A stretch of 44,561 bases of DNA from Bacillota bacterium (GTDB taxonomy: Bacteria; Bacillota; Clostridia; Lachnospirales; Lachnospiraceae): the NCBI GenBank assembly GCA_023663285.1, contig JAMPHT010000024.1:1-44561 (forward strand), read 5' to 3'. Under the pieces are notes generated by a model, which did no database searches, was not told where the DNA came from, and was given only the letters and a program-made list of their open reading frames with translations. Position 1 is the stretch's first letter. Each line of letters begins with the position of its first letter. Shown here in pieces: positions 32,132 through 40,567 of the stretch. Both the position numbers and the translations under genes were made by a program.

Positions 32132-32704
32132 TTACCCGATCACCGTCAGTTTCACTTTACCGAAACCTCTGTTACGCATCGTTCCCACCCACTTGATCAG
32201 GGACAGGACTTCCTTCACGAGCGGTTCGTCTTTCCGGGAACATCTTAACTCGCTGTAAAAGTTCAGCCCCCTGTTAATACACCTGCACTGCCTCAGGGAA
32301 CCCTCCTGTACGATTCCCTCCGGCGATATGGCGGTAAATGTCCTGATATGGGACAGCGCATCCAGCACCGTATCGGCCTGGTTCCCGCCTGTCTCTGACA
32401 GGATCTGCCGCTTTACATAACCGGATAAGGCAAAGTCCGAAAACACAAGCCTGTCCTCCTTCCGGACCCCGTGGTCGCCGCCTGCTCCCAGAAGCCTGTT
32501 CATTTCCGCCCTGGCTGCTTTTTCATCCGGCATGGTCCATGCAAGGTAATTTCCCATTTCTTCCCTGAAAATCCCCTTGAATGTTCCGCCCTTATAATAA
32601 GGGAATCCATTCTCATCGCTGAGAATGGAAATATCCTCGCCTCCCGGCACGCTCTCCCCGCTGCCAAAGACAGCGTCCGATATCAACTGCATCCTTATCT
32701 TCAA
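32132..32704 (-). CDS. Cas7 (Csm3-like) RAMP protein
   Basis: A 190-residue single-domain RAMP that should form repeated backbone subunits on the crRNA. DENGFPYYKGGTFKGIFREEM near residue 30 is the usual motif around the conserved glycine and the basic helix, and MRNRGFGKVKLTVIG at the C-terminus is the glycine-rich loop. Shorter than typical Csm3 (about 220 residues) but complete at both ends. It lies 17 bases after cas10 and 12 before csx10. Whether the catalytic aspartate is kept cannot be settled by eye. Confidence 0.8.
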   Translation of the reverse strand: MKIRMQLISDAVFGSGESVPGGEDISILSDENGFPYYKGGTFKGIFREEMGNYLAWTMPDEKAARAEMNRLLGAGGDHGVRKEDRLVFSDFALSGYVKRQILSETGGNQADTVLDALSHIRTFTAISPEGIVQEGSLRQCRCINRGLNFYSELRCSRKDEPLVKEVLSLIKWVGTMRNRGFGKVKLTVIG

Positions 32705-32721
32705 TGTAAGTCCCTCCCATT

Positions 32722-34176
32722 TTACTCCAGCGCAAGAAACGTGTCTATCAGTTCGATGGCGTCAAACAGCAGCTTATGGTCGTTGCCCAGATCCCGTCTC
32801 AGCAGTTCCTCTATCTTATGGAACCGAATAAAATACCAGGCCTCATCCTGCCCCCGCTTTAAAACCGTTCTAAGTTCCTTGAGCGTTCCCCTTGCGCAGC
32901 TTTCCTCCTTCTGAAGCTTTCGGAGCAGTCCCCTGACTTCCCGGTAGTTTCGGAATTCTTTCTCTCCCGCTGCGGCCTGCTCCGCCCTGACAACATAGGG
33001 ACGCCCTGACACCGGATTCCCGTCCGCATCGAAATAATGCCGCCTGATCTCCTCCAGCGTGTCTTTGATCTCGCCGAACTCCACATGCCAGTCCATGGCC
33101 GATACATCGCTCCCGGAGCCGTCGCCGCTTAGGGACGCCCCATACTTTTTCGCATTGCTGCACAGCATCTCCGCCAGTTCATACGCCTTGTAGAACGGAT
33201 ACTTCTGGTGTACAATGGCAACCCCCGCACAGGCGGCATAGCCTTCTTTGTCCACGCTGTTTCTCCTGCCGCCAAGTTTATCGATAAATGCGGCCGCACA
33301 TTCCAGCCCAATCCTTCCCTCCGCCACGAAACAGATATCGTCTCCCGCAGTGATGATCCTGCGGACAGGGAAATTGTTCCCCTCCAGGCTTAATTCCGCC
33401 AGCTTTCCGCCCCTGATATTGTCCGCCACATACTCGGACATCTCCTGATATGCCGCCTTAAAATCCCTGTCAATAGATTCGCTGAATTCCCGCAGCTTCT
33501 TTTTATAGTCCTCCCAGTCCAGATCCCCGCATTTTTGCTGCAGCTTTTCCACACGTTTTCCCATTGCGTTGCCGTCGATATGAACCACCGCGATAAAGCC
33601 GGATTCCCCCTTTGTACAGCCCAATTCCTCAAATCGGGATACCCGCCGGAACCCCGCCGCCATCAGGCTTTCGTCCATCTTTTCCTCTTTCCCTGGCATT
33701 CCGGAGTTCTCTCCCGCGTCATACAGAATCGGTTCACGGGTATTCACATCCGTCTGTTCCACCCCAAAACTGCCCTGGTGAAAGGCGGCGCGGCGCAGGG
33801 ATTTCTTTTTTTCCAGCGCTTTTGTCAGCTCTTTCAGGTTTTCCGCCGGGGTTTTATCCTCTTCGTACCGGATCGTTTTCCCAAAGATCTCTATGCCGGG
33901 ATACTCTTTCCGGATGGCTGCCGTGACCACTCCGGTAAAGCGTACCGCCTGTTCCAGGGTGGGAAATTCCAGCACGGTGTGGCCGCCGCCGGAATAGACC
34001 AGGTGGTTCTCCCTGTTGAATACTTGCTGATCTCCCACTGTCTGTTCCAGATAATCCGCATCCGTGACCCAGGCTATCACCGCCGAATTCAGAATATTCT
34101 CCTTCAGTTTGTTGCTCTGAAATATGTATGCCTGTTTCTGCGATACCTCTAAAATTGTCAGGTAACGTTCGCCCAT
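32722..34176 (-). CDS. cas10: Cas10, small variant without HD domain
   Basis: A 484-residue Cas10-type protein, about half to two thirds of the usual size. No N-terminal HD nuclease domain is present: the protein starts with the first palm (YLTILEVSQKQAYIFQSNKL, and GGGH at residues 63-66). The second palm has HIDGNAMGK at 199-207 and TAGDD at 276-280, replacing the usual GGDD by AGDD but keeping both metal-binding aspartates, so cyclic oligoadenylate synthesis looks possible while DNA cutting does not. The helical C-terminus is the D4-like domain. ATG 34176 with GAGGAGG eight bases upstream is chosen; the frame to 34245 is not coding. First gene of the operon. Confidence 0.85.
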   Translation of the reverse strand: MGERYLTILEVSQKQAYIFQSNKLKENILNSAVIAWVTDADYLEQTVGDQQVFNRENHLVYSGGGHTVLEFPTLEQAVRFTGVVTAAIRKEYPGIEIFGKTIRYEEDKTPAENLKELTKALEKKKSLRRAAFHQGSFGVEQTDVNTREPILYDAGENSGMPGKEEKMDESLMAAGFRRVSRFEELGCTKGESGFIAVVHIDGNAMGKRVEKLQQKCGDLDWEDYKKKLREFSESIDRDFKAAYQEMSEYVADNIRGGKLAELSLEGNNFPVRRIITAGDDICFVAEGRIGLECAAAFIDKLGGRRNSVDKEGYAACAGVAIVHQKYPFYKAYELAEMLCSNAKKYGASLSGDGSGSDVSAMDWHVEFGEIKDTLEEIRRHYFDADGNPVSGRPYVVRAEQAAAGEKEFRNYREVRGLLRKLQKEESCARGTLKELRTVLKRGQDEAWYFIRFHKIEELLRRDLGNDHKLLFDAIELIDTFLALE

Positions 34177-34248
34177 CTTCCGCCTCCTCGATTCCTTTTC
34201 CACAACCCTGTATCCGCTGAATTTCATACAGGATTGCCTGCACATTGT

Positions 34249-34277
34249 ACAGTACAGGATTCATCTGCCGCTGTCCA
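34249..34277 (-). promoter_or_regulatory. Possible promoter of the interference operon
   Basis: On the minus strand TGGACA (34272-34277), a 17-base spacer and TACTGT (34249-34254), about 73 bases ahead of cas10. The -10 box is weak. The CRISPR-linked TGCAAC motif is absent here, so the effector complex is likely made constitutively. Confidence 0.4.
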
Positions 34278-34294
34278 GATGAATTCTTATTTTT

Positions 34295-34642
34295 TTATCC
34301 CTGCTGCCTCGAAAATATCCTCAAAGCCCTCTCCACAACCGCGTTCAGTGTTTCTCCGTTTTCCTGTGAAATTTGAACCAGTTCTCTGTGAAGCTCCGGC
34401 TGAATCCTTACATTAAAAACTCCTTTATATTCTTTGCAGGGAGTCTTACCTACCTCCTCACAGAATTTCAAATAATCATCCACCGCCATATGAAACTCCT
34501 GCTCTATCTCTTCAACTTTGTCACTGGAAAAATCTACATGATCCTCAATCCCGCTAATGACCCCTCTTAATCGTCTGGCATGGGCATCATAGGTAATACT
34601 TGTACGATAACCCTTATATTCCAAAATGTTTTCTTTCATCAT
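34295..34642 (-). CDS. hicB: HicB-family antitoxin
   Basis: A 115-residue antitoxin. The N-terminal half is the partial RNase-H-like HicB fold (YKGYRTSITYDAHARRLRGV, and the FHMAVDDYLKFCEE helix), and the C-terminus carries a ribbon-helix-helix type DNA-binding segment (FNVRIQPELHRELVQIS) for self-control of the operon. It overlaps the hicA stop by four bases. The 3' end of this gene is duplicated at 16700-16813, at the other edge of the island. Confidence 0.9.
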   Translation of the reverse strand: MMKENILEYKGYRTSITYDAHARRLRGVISGIEDHVDFSSDKVEEIEQEFHMAVDDYLKFCEEVGKTPCKEYKGVFNVRIQPELHRELVQISQENGETLNAVVERALRIFSRQQG

Positions 34643-34896
34643 AATTCCCTCATTTCATGCAATTTTTTCACCAAATCCGCAACCGCTCCCCGGTCCATTA
34701 TCTCTTCCGGGTGCGGCTTATGCAACATAATAATCCGTTTATCTGATTCCCTGTAAAATTTAACCCTGGAACCTGATGTTTTTCCTTTATTATACTCCTC
34801 AAATCCAAGCTTTCCCAATAAATATTTCGCCTCCGTATAAGTATAGTCAGACGGAACATTCAAAATCCGCATCTTCGCCTTTTCAAACCTACTCAT
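34639..34896 (-). CDS. hicA: HicA-family toxin (mRNA interferase)
   Basis: An 85-residue double-stranded-RNA-binding-fold toxin that cuts mRNA. The EAKYLLGKLGFEEYNKGKTSGSRVKF and IIMLHKPHP segments are typical; the histidine in LHKPHP is the usual catalytic region. It is first in the pair, as is usual for hicAB. It lies between comEC and cas10. The ribosome site is GCGGAAAGGA upstream of ATG. Confidence 0.9.
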   Translation of the reverse strand: MSRFEKAKMRILNVPSDYTYTEAKYLLGKLGFEEYNKGKTSGSRVKFYRESDKRIIMLHKPHPEEIMDRGAVADLVKKLHEMREL

Positions 34897-34915
34897 TTAG
34901 TCCTTTCCGCAGGGT

Positions 34916-34963
34916 GTAACTATATTACAGTTACATCCTACTTTCTTTTTTTTAATTTGTCAA
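34916..34963 (-). promoter_or_regulatory. hicAB promoter and operator
   Basis: TTGACA (34958-34963), 17 bases, TAGGAT (34935-34940) on the minus strand. Just downstream is an inverted repeat GTAACT (34916-34921) and AGTTAC (34929-34934) with 7 bases between, a likely HicB operator. Both are kept, with changes in the operator, in the remnant at 16811-16920. Confidence 0.7.
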
Positions 34964-34983
34964 GCATATAGCGTCCTGCCATA

Positions 34984-37395
34984 TCATTTTTCACTCGTTT
35001 GTACATAATACTCTGCCACTGCCTGCTCCCCCTCCTCTTTGAGGATGACCGCGCCCCTTAAGTCCGTTCGGAATATAAGGCTTCCTGCCTGCTCCAGCCT
35101 CTCCAGCAGCTCCGCGTGGGGATGGCCGTAACGGTTGTTCTGTCCGCAGGAGATCAGCGCCGCCTGAGGATGAAGCTGCTCCAGAAACGCCGGTGAGGTA
35201 GAATTACGGCTGCCGTGGTGGGCTGCCTTCAGCATTGTCACCTGACCGATCCCCCTGCTCTCCAGCTCCGCCGCCAATGCTTTCTCCCCCTCTCCTTCCA
35301 CATCTCCTGTCAGAAGCAGGGAAAAACTGCCGCACTCCGCATAGATACATTCCGAATAAGCGTTTCCCTCCGCACTGCTGTACCCCTTTGCGGGATGCAG
35401 ACACAGGAACCGCACATCCCCGCAGCTCCAGCTGTCTCCCGTCCCCAGCCATGCCACCCGGACCCCGCCGCTTTGCCTCTTTGCCAAAGCATCCGCAGCG
35501 GCCAGAAGCTGTCCGAACTCTTCTTCTCTGGCTGTCTCCTCCACCGCAGGCAGAATCAACTGTTTCACTGTCAGCCGGTTGTCCCCCGCAAGCTTTAACA
35601 GCTCCAGAATGCCGTTCATATGGTCTGCATCAGGGTGGGACAGAATGATCCCGTCCAGCTGACGTATCCCGTAATACTTCAAAGCAGGCAGCAGCACATA
35701 CTGCCCCACCTTGCTCCGGCTGCTGCTGCCGCAGTCAAAGAGGTAATTCACGCCGGATTCCGTCTGGATCAGGCAACAGTCTCCCTGGCCCACATCCAGA
35801 AAGATCACTCTTGTCTGTGCCCCCGGACGGACTGCCAGAAGCAGCACTGCCAAAGCCAGTCCCGCCCCCCGCAGGATTCCTGCACAGAGGCTGACAAAAC
35901 CGCCCTGCAGAGCTGCATCTCCTATGACGAACGCCTTCTTCGGCATTATAGCGGGCGCTTTCTTCGGCATTTTGCCGGTTATCCTGTGAACCGCTGCAGA
36001 AAACACCGGCTTAACGGTCTTGCTTCCCGCGATCTTTATCAACAGCAGCACGCACCCCAGCGCCCCATAATACGCCCAGATCTGCCAGATCTTTGGTCTG
36101 CCCGGATTCCAGACGCCCAGGGGCATTTTGTCAAAAAATCCACAGGCTTTCTCATACCACCAAAGCACCAGCCTGTCCACCGCTCCCAGCCAGCCCAGTC
36201 CGGGCGCCAGGCTTAAAAAGCCCGTGACCAGCGCAGGCTTCAAAAACGGCAGTACCAGCAGATTCAACGCCGTCCCCCAGACCGGCGCCTCATAATAGAA
36301 CCACAGCTGTACCGGCAGCGTGGCAAGGGTGATGGAAAGATTGGCCAGCGCCGCATATTTCAGCCGCCTCAGCAGCTTTCGCAAAAGGAGCAGCGCCGGG
36401 CTCTCCCCATAGTACTTGGGCCGCACAGGATACTCCCCTGGAACCAAAACGGGATATATCCCTCCGATCCCCAGCACTGCGGAGAAGGATAGCAGAAACC
36501 CCGAATTCTGCAAATAATAGGGATTTACCAGCACCATACCCGCCGCCAGGATGCCCAGCGCCGTCAGCATATCGTAGGTACGTCCGCAGATCTCCCCCAG
36601 CATCCGGATCAGGTACATCCCTATGGCCCGGCAGGCGGATACGCTGAAGCCCGTCAACATTCCGTAGAGCACCAGCACCACTGCGCCTGCCACCGCGCAG
36701 GGGATGACCGGAAGCCCCGTCCTGCGCAGCAGCCTGTAAAGGCTCATACCGATTATGGTGATATGCAGGGAGGAAATACTTAAAATATGCAGGATCCCGT
36801 TTCGCTTGTACAGCTCCTTTAAGTCACTGTCCGTATCCCCCTTTTCTCCCAGCAGAAGGGCACACATGATCGTTGCCTCCCGCTCAGGAAACACCTTATA
36901 CAGACGCTCCTTCAAATAAAGCTTTGCCTGATACAGAGCCTCCCGCACTCTCCAGTACTCCCTGCTCTGCCCCAGCACCTGGGCATGGCGCAGCCGTCCT
37001 CCCGCTCCCAGAGAGCGGTAGTATACCGCCGTGTCAAACTCCCCCGGATTAGTGGCTCCGGAAAAGGACGCAAAGTCACCGGACGCCGCCACCATACTCC
37101 CCAAGGGAATATCCTCGCCGCCCTCTGTCAGTTCGCATATCAGTTTTTCTTTATAAGGGTCTAATTCATTGAAATCAGAATCGTTGATAATTACAGATTT
37201 TAACCAGATTTTATCTTCTTCTTTTCGACAGACCTGCCCTGTGACGTACCATGGAACCTGCTGCTCAAGGGTACTCTGCCCCGCGCCCTCCATGTCAGTC
37301 CGCTCCGGCGGCGGGTCCTCATACCATCCCGCCGCCAGTCCGGTCCACACCACCGCCACCACCACAGCAGCTGCCGCAAAAAGCGGTCTTTTCAT
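34984..37395 (-). CDS. comEC: ComEC/Rec2 competence DNA-uptake channel
   Basis: An 803-residue membrane protein that moves single-stranded DNA into the cell. An N-terminal region with one helix and an OB-like external part (about 40-150) is followed by the multi-helix Competence domain (about 190-480, with the motif ILHILSISSLHITIIGMSLY) and a C-terminal metallo-beta-lactamase domain with VGQGDCCLIQT and SHPDADHMNG, the metal-ligand motif. It is complete. It is last in an operon with WalRK-like genes. Its last bases belong to the sequence duplicated at the left island edge. Confidence 0.9.
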   Translation of the reverse strand: MKRPLFAAAAVVVAVVWTGLAAGWYEDPPPERTDMEGAGQSTLEQQVPWYVTGQVCRKEEDKIWLKSVIINDSDFNELDPYKEKLICELTEGGEDIPLGSMVAASGDFASFSGATNPGEFDTAVYYRSLGAGGRLRHAQVLGQSREYWRVREALYQAKLYLKERLYKVFPEREATIMCALLLGEKGDTDSDLKELYKRNGILHILSISSLHITIIGMSLYRLLRRTGLPVIPCAVAGAVVLVLYGMLTGFSVSACRAIGMYLIRMLGEICGRTYDMLTALGILAAGMVLVNPYYLQNSGFLLSFSAVLGIGGIYPVLVPGEYPVRPKYYGESPALLLLRKLLRRLKYAALANLSITLATLPVQLWFYYEAPVWGTALNLLVLPFLKPALVTGFLSLAPGLGWLGAVDRLVLWWYEKACGFFDKMPLGVWNPGRPKIWQIWAYYGALGCVLLLIKIAGSKTVKPVFSAAVHRITGKMPKKAPAIMPKKAFVIGDAALQGGFVSLCAGILRGAGLALAVLLLAVRPGAQTRVIFLDVGQGDCCLIQTESGVNYLFDCGSSSRSKVGQYVLLPALKYYGIRQLDGIILSHPDADHMNGILELLKLAGDNRLTVKQLILPAVEETAREEEFGQLLAAADALAKRQSGGVRVAWLGTGDSWSCGDVRFLCLHPAKGYSSAEGNAYSECIYAECGSFSLLLTGDVEGEGEKALAAELESRGIGQVTMLKAAHHGSRNSTSPAFLEQLHPQAALISCGQNNRYGHPHAELLERLEQAGSLIFRTDLRGAVILKEEGEQAVAEYYVQTSEK

Positions 37396-37398
37396 ACT

Positions 37399-38313
37399 TT
37401 AGTTCTCCAGTGTCGTTACAATGTCCAGATTCCTCTCAAACATATTGGTCTGAAAATCGGAAGGCGTCTCTCCGTTGATCAGTATCTGGACCTTGTTGAT
37501 ATTGTTCAGTTCCACCAATGAATTCACAATGGAATAGACAGATACATCCGTGGACACATTGTTCACCACCGTGAGAAAGCTTTCATCCATATTTACATAA
37601 CAGATGCCGTCCTTGGTCATGACGCTGATGACCCTGGTAGCCGGATTGATAGTGGGATAAAGCCCCTCCACATGGCCGCTGGGCCCGGCGATCAGCTCGT
37701 CCACCACAAAACGCTCCAGCGGAACATTGGTGGAATAGTATTTCTCCCTGTATGCAGCTATCAGGTTCGTCCCATCCTCGCCTGCAAAATACAGCATCAC
37801 CCGCACCTGCTCATAGGTGTTGATCTCATTTCCGTTATTGTCGATGAACTGATCCGCATTCATCCAGCCCACCGCATTTCCAAGACTGTCCGTCAGCTGA
37901 TTGCCCTCCACTGTGATCCCCACATAGTTGACCCGATCCAGCTGGGTCAGGGTACGGACTACGGACGCACGGGTCAGTACCTCCGTAGCTGTGGGGAGCT
38001 CCAGATAGGACGCATCCACGTCCAGCAGCACCTTCTCCCCGTCCCAGCTTACGTTCAGCACCTGAAACCCCATCAGCAGGGGCGCCTTATACTCCAGCTT
38101 CTCCGGGTTGGTGGAAAGACACTGAATCAGCTCGTCCACCTTCTCCTCCGTATCCTCGCTCTCCATCACATGGGGGTGAGCCTCCACCTTGGTCTCCGAA
38201 TTGCTGACATAATATATCTGCACCGTATTTTCGTCCTGTTCCTCCTCCGCCCCACAGGCGGACAGCGCCAGAACAGCGGACAACGCCGCCAGAATAGCAT
38301 ATAACCTCTTCAT
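37399..38313 (-). CDS. GerMN-domain lipoprotein
   Basis: A 304-residue lipoprotein with lipobox LSAC near residue 17. Two GerMN-like repeats follow: one around residues 40-140 (VLTRASVVRTLTQLDRVNYVG) and one around 175-290 (YSIVNSLVELNNINKVQILI). GerMN proteins are found in spore germination and envelope contexts. The start at 38313 is set by GAGAGGAA and the signal peptide. It follows the kinase gene with a 56-base gap and precedes comEC by three bases. A role as an envelope partner of the WalK-like sensor is possible but not proven. Confidence 0.88.
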   Translation of the reverse strand: MKRLYAILAALSAVLALSACGAEEEQDENTVQIYYVSNSETKVEAHPHVMESEDTEEKVDELIQCLSTNPEKLEYKAPLLMGFQVLNVSWDGEKVLLDVDASYLELPTATEVLTRASVVRTLTQLDRVNYVGITVEGNQLTDSLGNAVGWMNADQFIDNNGNEINTYEQVRVMLYFAGEDGTNLIAAYREKYYSTNVPLERFVVDELIAGPSGHVEGLYPTINPATRVISVMTKDGICYVNMDESFLTVVNNVSTDVSVYSIVNSLVELNNINKVQILINGETPSDFQTNMFERNLDIVTTLEN

Positions 38314-38368
38314 ATTTCCTCTCATTCCGCCGTGTAAACGGCACAAACCAATCCCACGGAGTCTGCGA

Positions 38369-39838
38369 CTAAGCCTCGGCAATATGATTCAAGGGAATCT
38401 TCACCACAAAGCAGGAGCCCTCTCCCTCCACACTGGTGACCGTGATGGAGCCCCTGTGCAGCAGCACCGCGCTCCTGGTGATGGCAAGCCCCAGGCCGGT
38501 GCCCCCGATATCCCTGGAATGGGATTTGTCTACACGGTAAAAGCGCTCATAAATATGAGGCAGGGAGTCCTCCGGAATACCCAGCCCGGAATCGCTGACG
38601 GTAAAGGTAAAAAATTGATGATCCGCATCCAGCTCCACCTTCACCCAGCCATGCTCCTTGTTGTATTTGATGGCATTCTCCACCAGGTTCGTCATGATCA
38701 GCGTCAGCTTGACCTCATCCACCTCCGCCGTCACCGTGCGCATACTTTCAAAAACCAGCTCCACATCCCTCTTTCGGGCAATGGGGCGCAGCCTCTTTAA
38801 GATCAGCTCCGTCAGATCGTTGATATTCAAAGTCACGATATTCAGGCTCTGTACCTTCTTCTCCATTCTTACCAGCGCCAACAGGTCCGTAATGATCTGA
38901 TTCTCCCGGTCGATCTCCGACACGATATCCTCCATGAATTCCCGGTACAGCTCCGCCGGCGCATCCTCCTGGGCCAGCAGCGAGTCCGCCAGCACCTTGA
39001 CGGAGGTGATGGGCGTTTTCAGTTCATGGGACACGTTTGCCACAAACTCCTGCCTGGAATCGTCCAGCGTTTTCATTCGCTTCAGCAGCTGATTGAACGC
39101 GTCCACGATATGCACCGTCTCCGTATAGTCCGGAACGTCAATGGTCTTGTCGCTGTACCCCGCCTTCACCTCATTGATGGCCTTCGTGATCCTGCTGAAG
39201 GGCCGGGTCAGCACTGTGGAGAGGATCAACGCGAAAGCAAGGATCCCGATCAGCATCAGGTACTGTAGAATCAGTGCCTCCCGGTTCAGGACTTCCATTG
39301 TAGCGACAATGGCGTCGTTGGAAATGCTGGTCACCATCACTCCCACAATAGGGCTTGCCCCCTCATTTGAACTGCTTGCATCCACAATGGGCGTAGTCAT
39401 CTCTATGTAGCCGTGCTCCCTGTCATAATGGGACATATATTCTCCCTGAAAGCCACGGATGACCTCCTCGGAGATCATGGTCTTTCCCTCGCTGATGGCA
39501 TAGGTATCCTTGACCACCTTCAGGCTGGAATCCACGATCATGACCCTGCCCTCATAGAGATTGGAGATCATCTCCAGCTCCGCATTGATCACATTTTCAT
39601 TTGTCTTTGTACTGCTGAAATAATGATTGCTGAGCAGATGGTTCCCCACGATTAGCAGCTGGTTCTGCACCGTGGAGATCCTGTTCTGAACGCTGCGCTC
39701 CTCATAGCTGTTAAGGATTCCATACCGCATAAGCACACAGGGGACAATACCCATCACCAGTATAATGATAAAGATGCGCGCCCGCAGGCTGCGCAGAGAA
39801 AGGAGATTTTTCAGCTTCTCCCAAATTTTCACCGCCAT
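38369..39838 (-). CDS. WalK/ResE-like sensor histidine kinase
   Basis: A 489-residue sensor. Helix one is near residues 20-40, an external sensing part of about 140 residues, helix two near 185-205, then HAMP. The phosphorylation site is FVANVSHELKTPITSVK near residue 275, the N box NLVENAIKYNKEHGW and the G boxes SDSGLGIPE and GGTGLGLAIT are complete. It should control cell-envelope genes together with the regulator 11 bases upstream. The WalK name is by resemblance; PAS domain is not evident, as is usual for this clostridial group. Confidence 0.9.
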   Translation of the reverse strand: MAVKIWEKLKNLLSLRSLRARIFIIILVMGIVPCVLMRYGILNSYEERSVQNRISTVQNQLLIVGNHLLSNHYFSSTKTNENVINAELEMISNLYEGRVMIVDSSLKVVKDTYAISEGKTMISEEVIRGFQGEYMSHYDREHGYIEMTTPIVDASSSNEGASPIVGVMVTSISNDAIVATMEVLNREALILQYLMLIGILAFALILSTVLTRPFSRITKAINEVKAGYSDKTIDVPDYTETVHIVDAFNQLLKRMKTLDDSRQEFVANVSHELKTPITSVKVLADSLLAQEDAPAELYREFMEDIVSEIDRENQIITDLLALVRMEKKVQSLNIVTLNINDLTELILKRLRPIARKRDVELVFESMRTVTAEVDEVKLTLIMTNLVENAIKYNKEHGWVKVELDADHQFFTFTVSDSGLGIPEDSLPHIYERFYRVDKSHSRDIGGTGLGLAITRSAVLLHRGSITVTSVEGEGSCFVVKIPLNHIAEA

Positions 39839-39849
39839 CCTGTATTCCT

Positions 39850-40554
39850 TTATTCGTTATAAAAATAATAGCCTACGCCCCACTTGGTATGTACATACTT
39901 GGGCTCGCTGGGATTCTGTTCGACCTTCTCCCGAAGCCGCCTGATATGTACATCCACTGTCCTTACGTCTCCCGGATAATCCGTCCCCCACACCAGCTGC
40001 AGCAGGTTTTCCCGGCTGTATACCTTGTTGGGGTTGAGCATCAGCAGCTCCAGGACCTCAAATTCCTTGGCGGTCAGTCCGATCTCCTTCCCTGCAATAT
40101 ATGCTCTCCTGCCCTCGCAGTCCAGCTTCATCTCACCGCTGACCACTGTTTTCGGGGCCACGGCCGCATCTCCCATGACCCGCTTGGGCTCCATGCGCCG
40201 CATGATGGCCTTGATCCGCGCTTTTACCTCCAGAATATTAAAGGGCTTGGTGATATAGTCGTCTGCGCCGTATTCCAGGCCCAGTATCTTATCCATGTCG
40301 TCCCCTTTTGCCGTCAGCATGATGACGGGCACATTGGAGAATTCCCTGATCTGCTGGCAGACCTCATAGCCCGTAAGCTTCGGCAGCATCACATCCAGAA
40401 GCACGATATCATACTGATTGTTCCGGGCGTACTCCAGCGCTTCCTCCCCGTCATAGGCGCAGTCTACCTTCATATTATCCTGCTCCAGGCTGAAACGGAT
40501 CCCTTTCACGATCAGCTTTTCATCGTCCACCACCAACGCTCTTTTCTCTGCCAT
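39850..40554 (-). CDS. WalR/PhoB-like response regulator
   Basis: A 234-residue regulator. VVDDEKLIVKG opens the receiver domain, the acceptor aspartate lies in IVLLDVMLPKLTG near residue 54, and TKPFN carries the lysine. The winged helix shows LTAKEFEVLELLMLNPNKVY and VDVHIRRLREKVE with the YVHTKWGVGYYF end typical of WalR/PhoB. It follows the ComEA-like gene by 13 bases and heads to the cognate kinase. Confidence 0.93.
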   Translation of the reverse strand: MAEKRALVVDDEKLIVKGIRFSLEQDNMKVDCAYDGEEALEYARNNQYDIVLLDVMLPKLTGYEVCQQIREFSNVPVIMLTAKGDDMDKILGLEYGADDYITKPFNILEVKARIKAIMRRMEPKRVMGDAAVAPKTVVSGEMKLDCEGRRAYIAGKEIGLTAKEFEVLELLMLNPNKVYSRENLLQLVWGTDYPGDVRTVDVHIRRLREKVEQNPSEPKYVHTKWGVGYYFYNE

Positions 40555-40567
40555 CTTAAACCTTACC

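Noticed and set aside
16700-34990. cas1, cas2, transposase or integrase genes in the island
   Set aside because: None seen in any frame; adaptation genes and the mobility gene, if any, are outside the window or lost.
34845-34990. Origin or attachment site near the comEC 3' end
   Set aside because: The duplicated sequence is explained by the hicAB locus; no integrase gene or typical core repeat was found.
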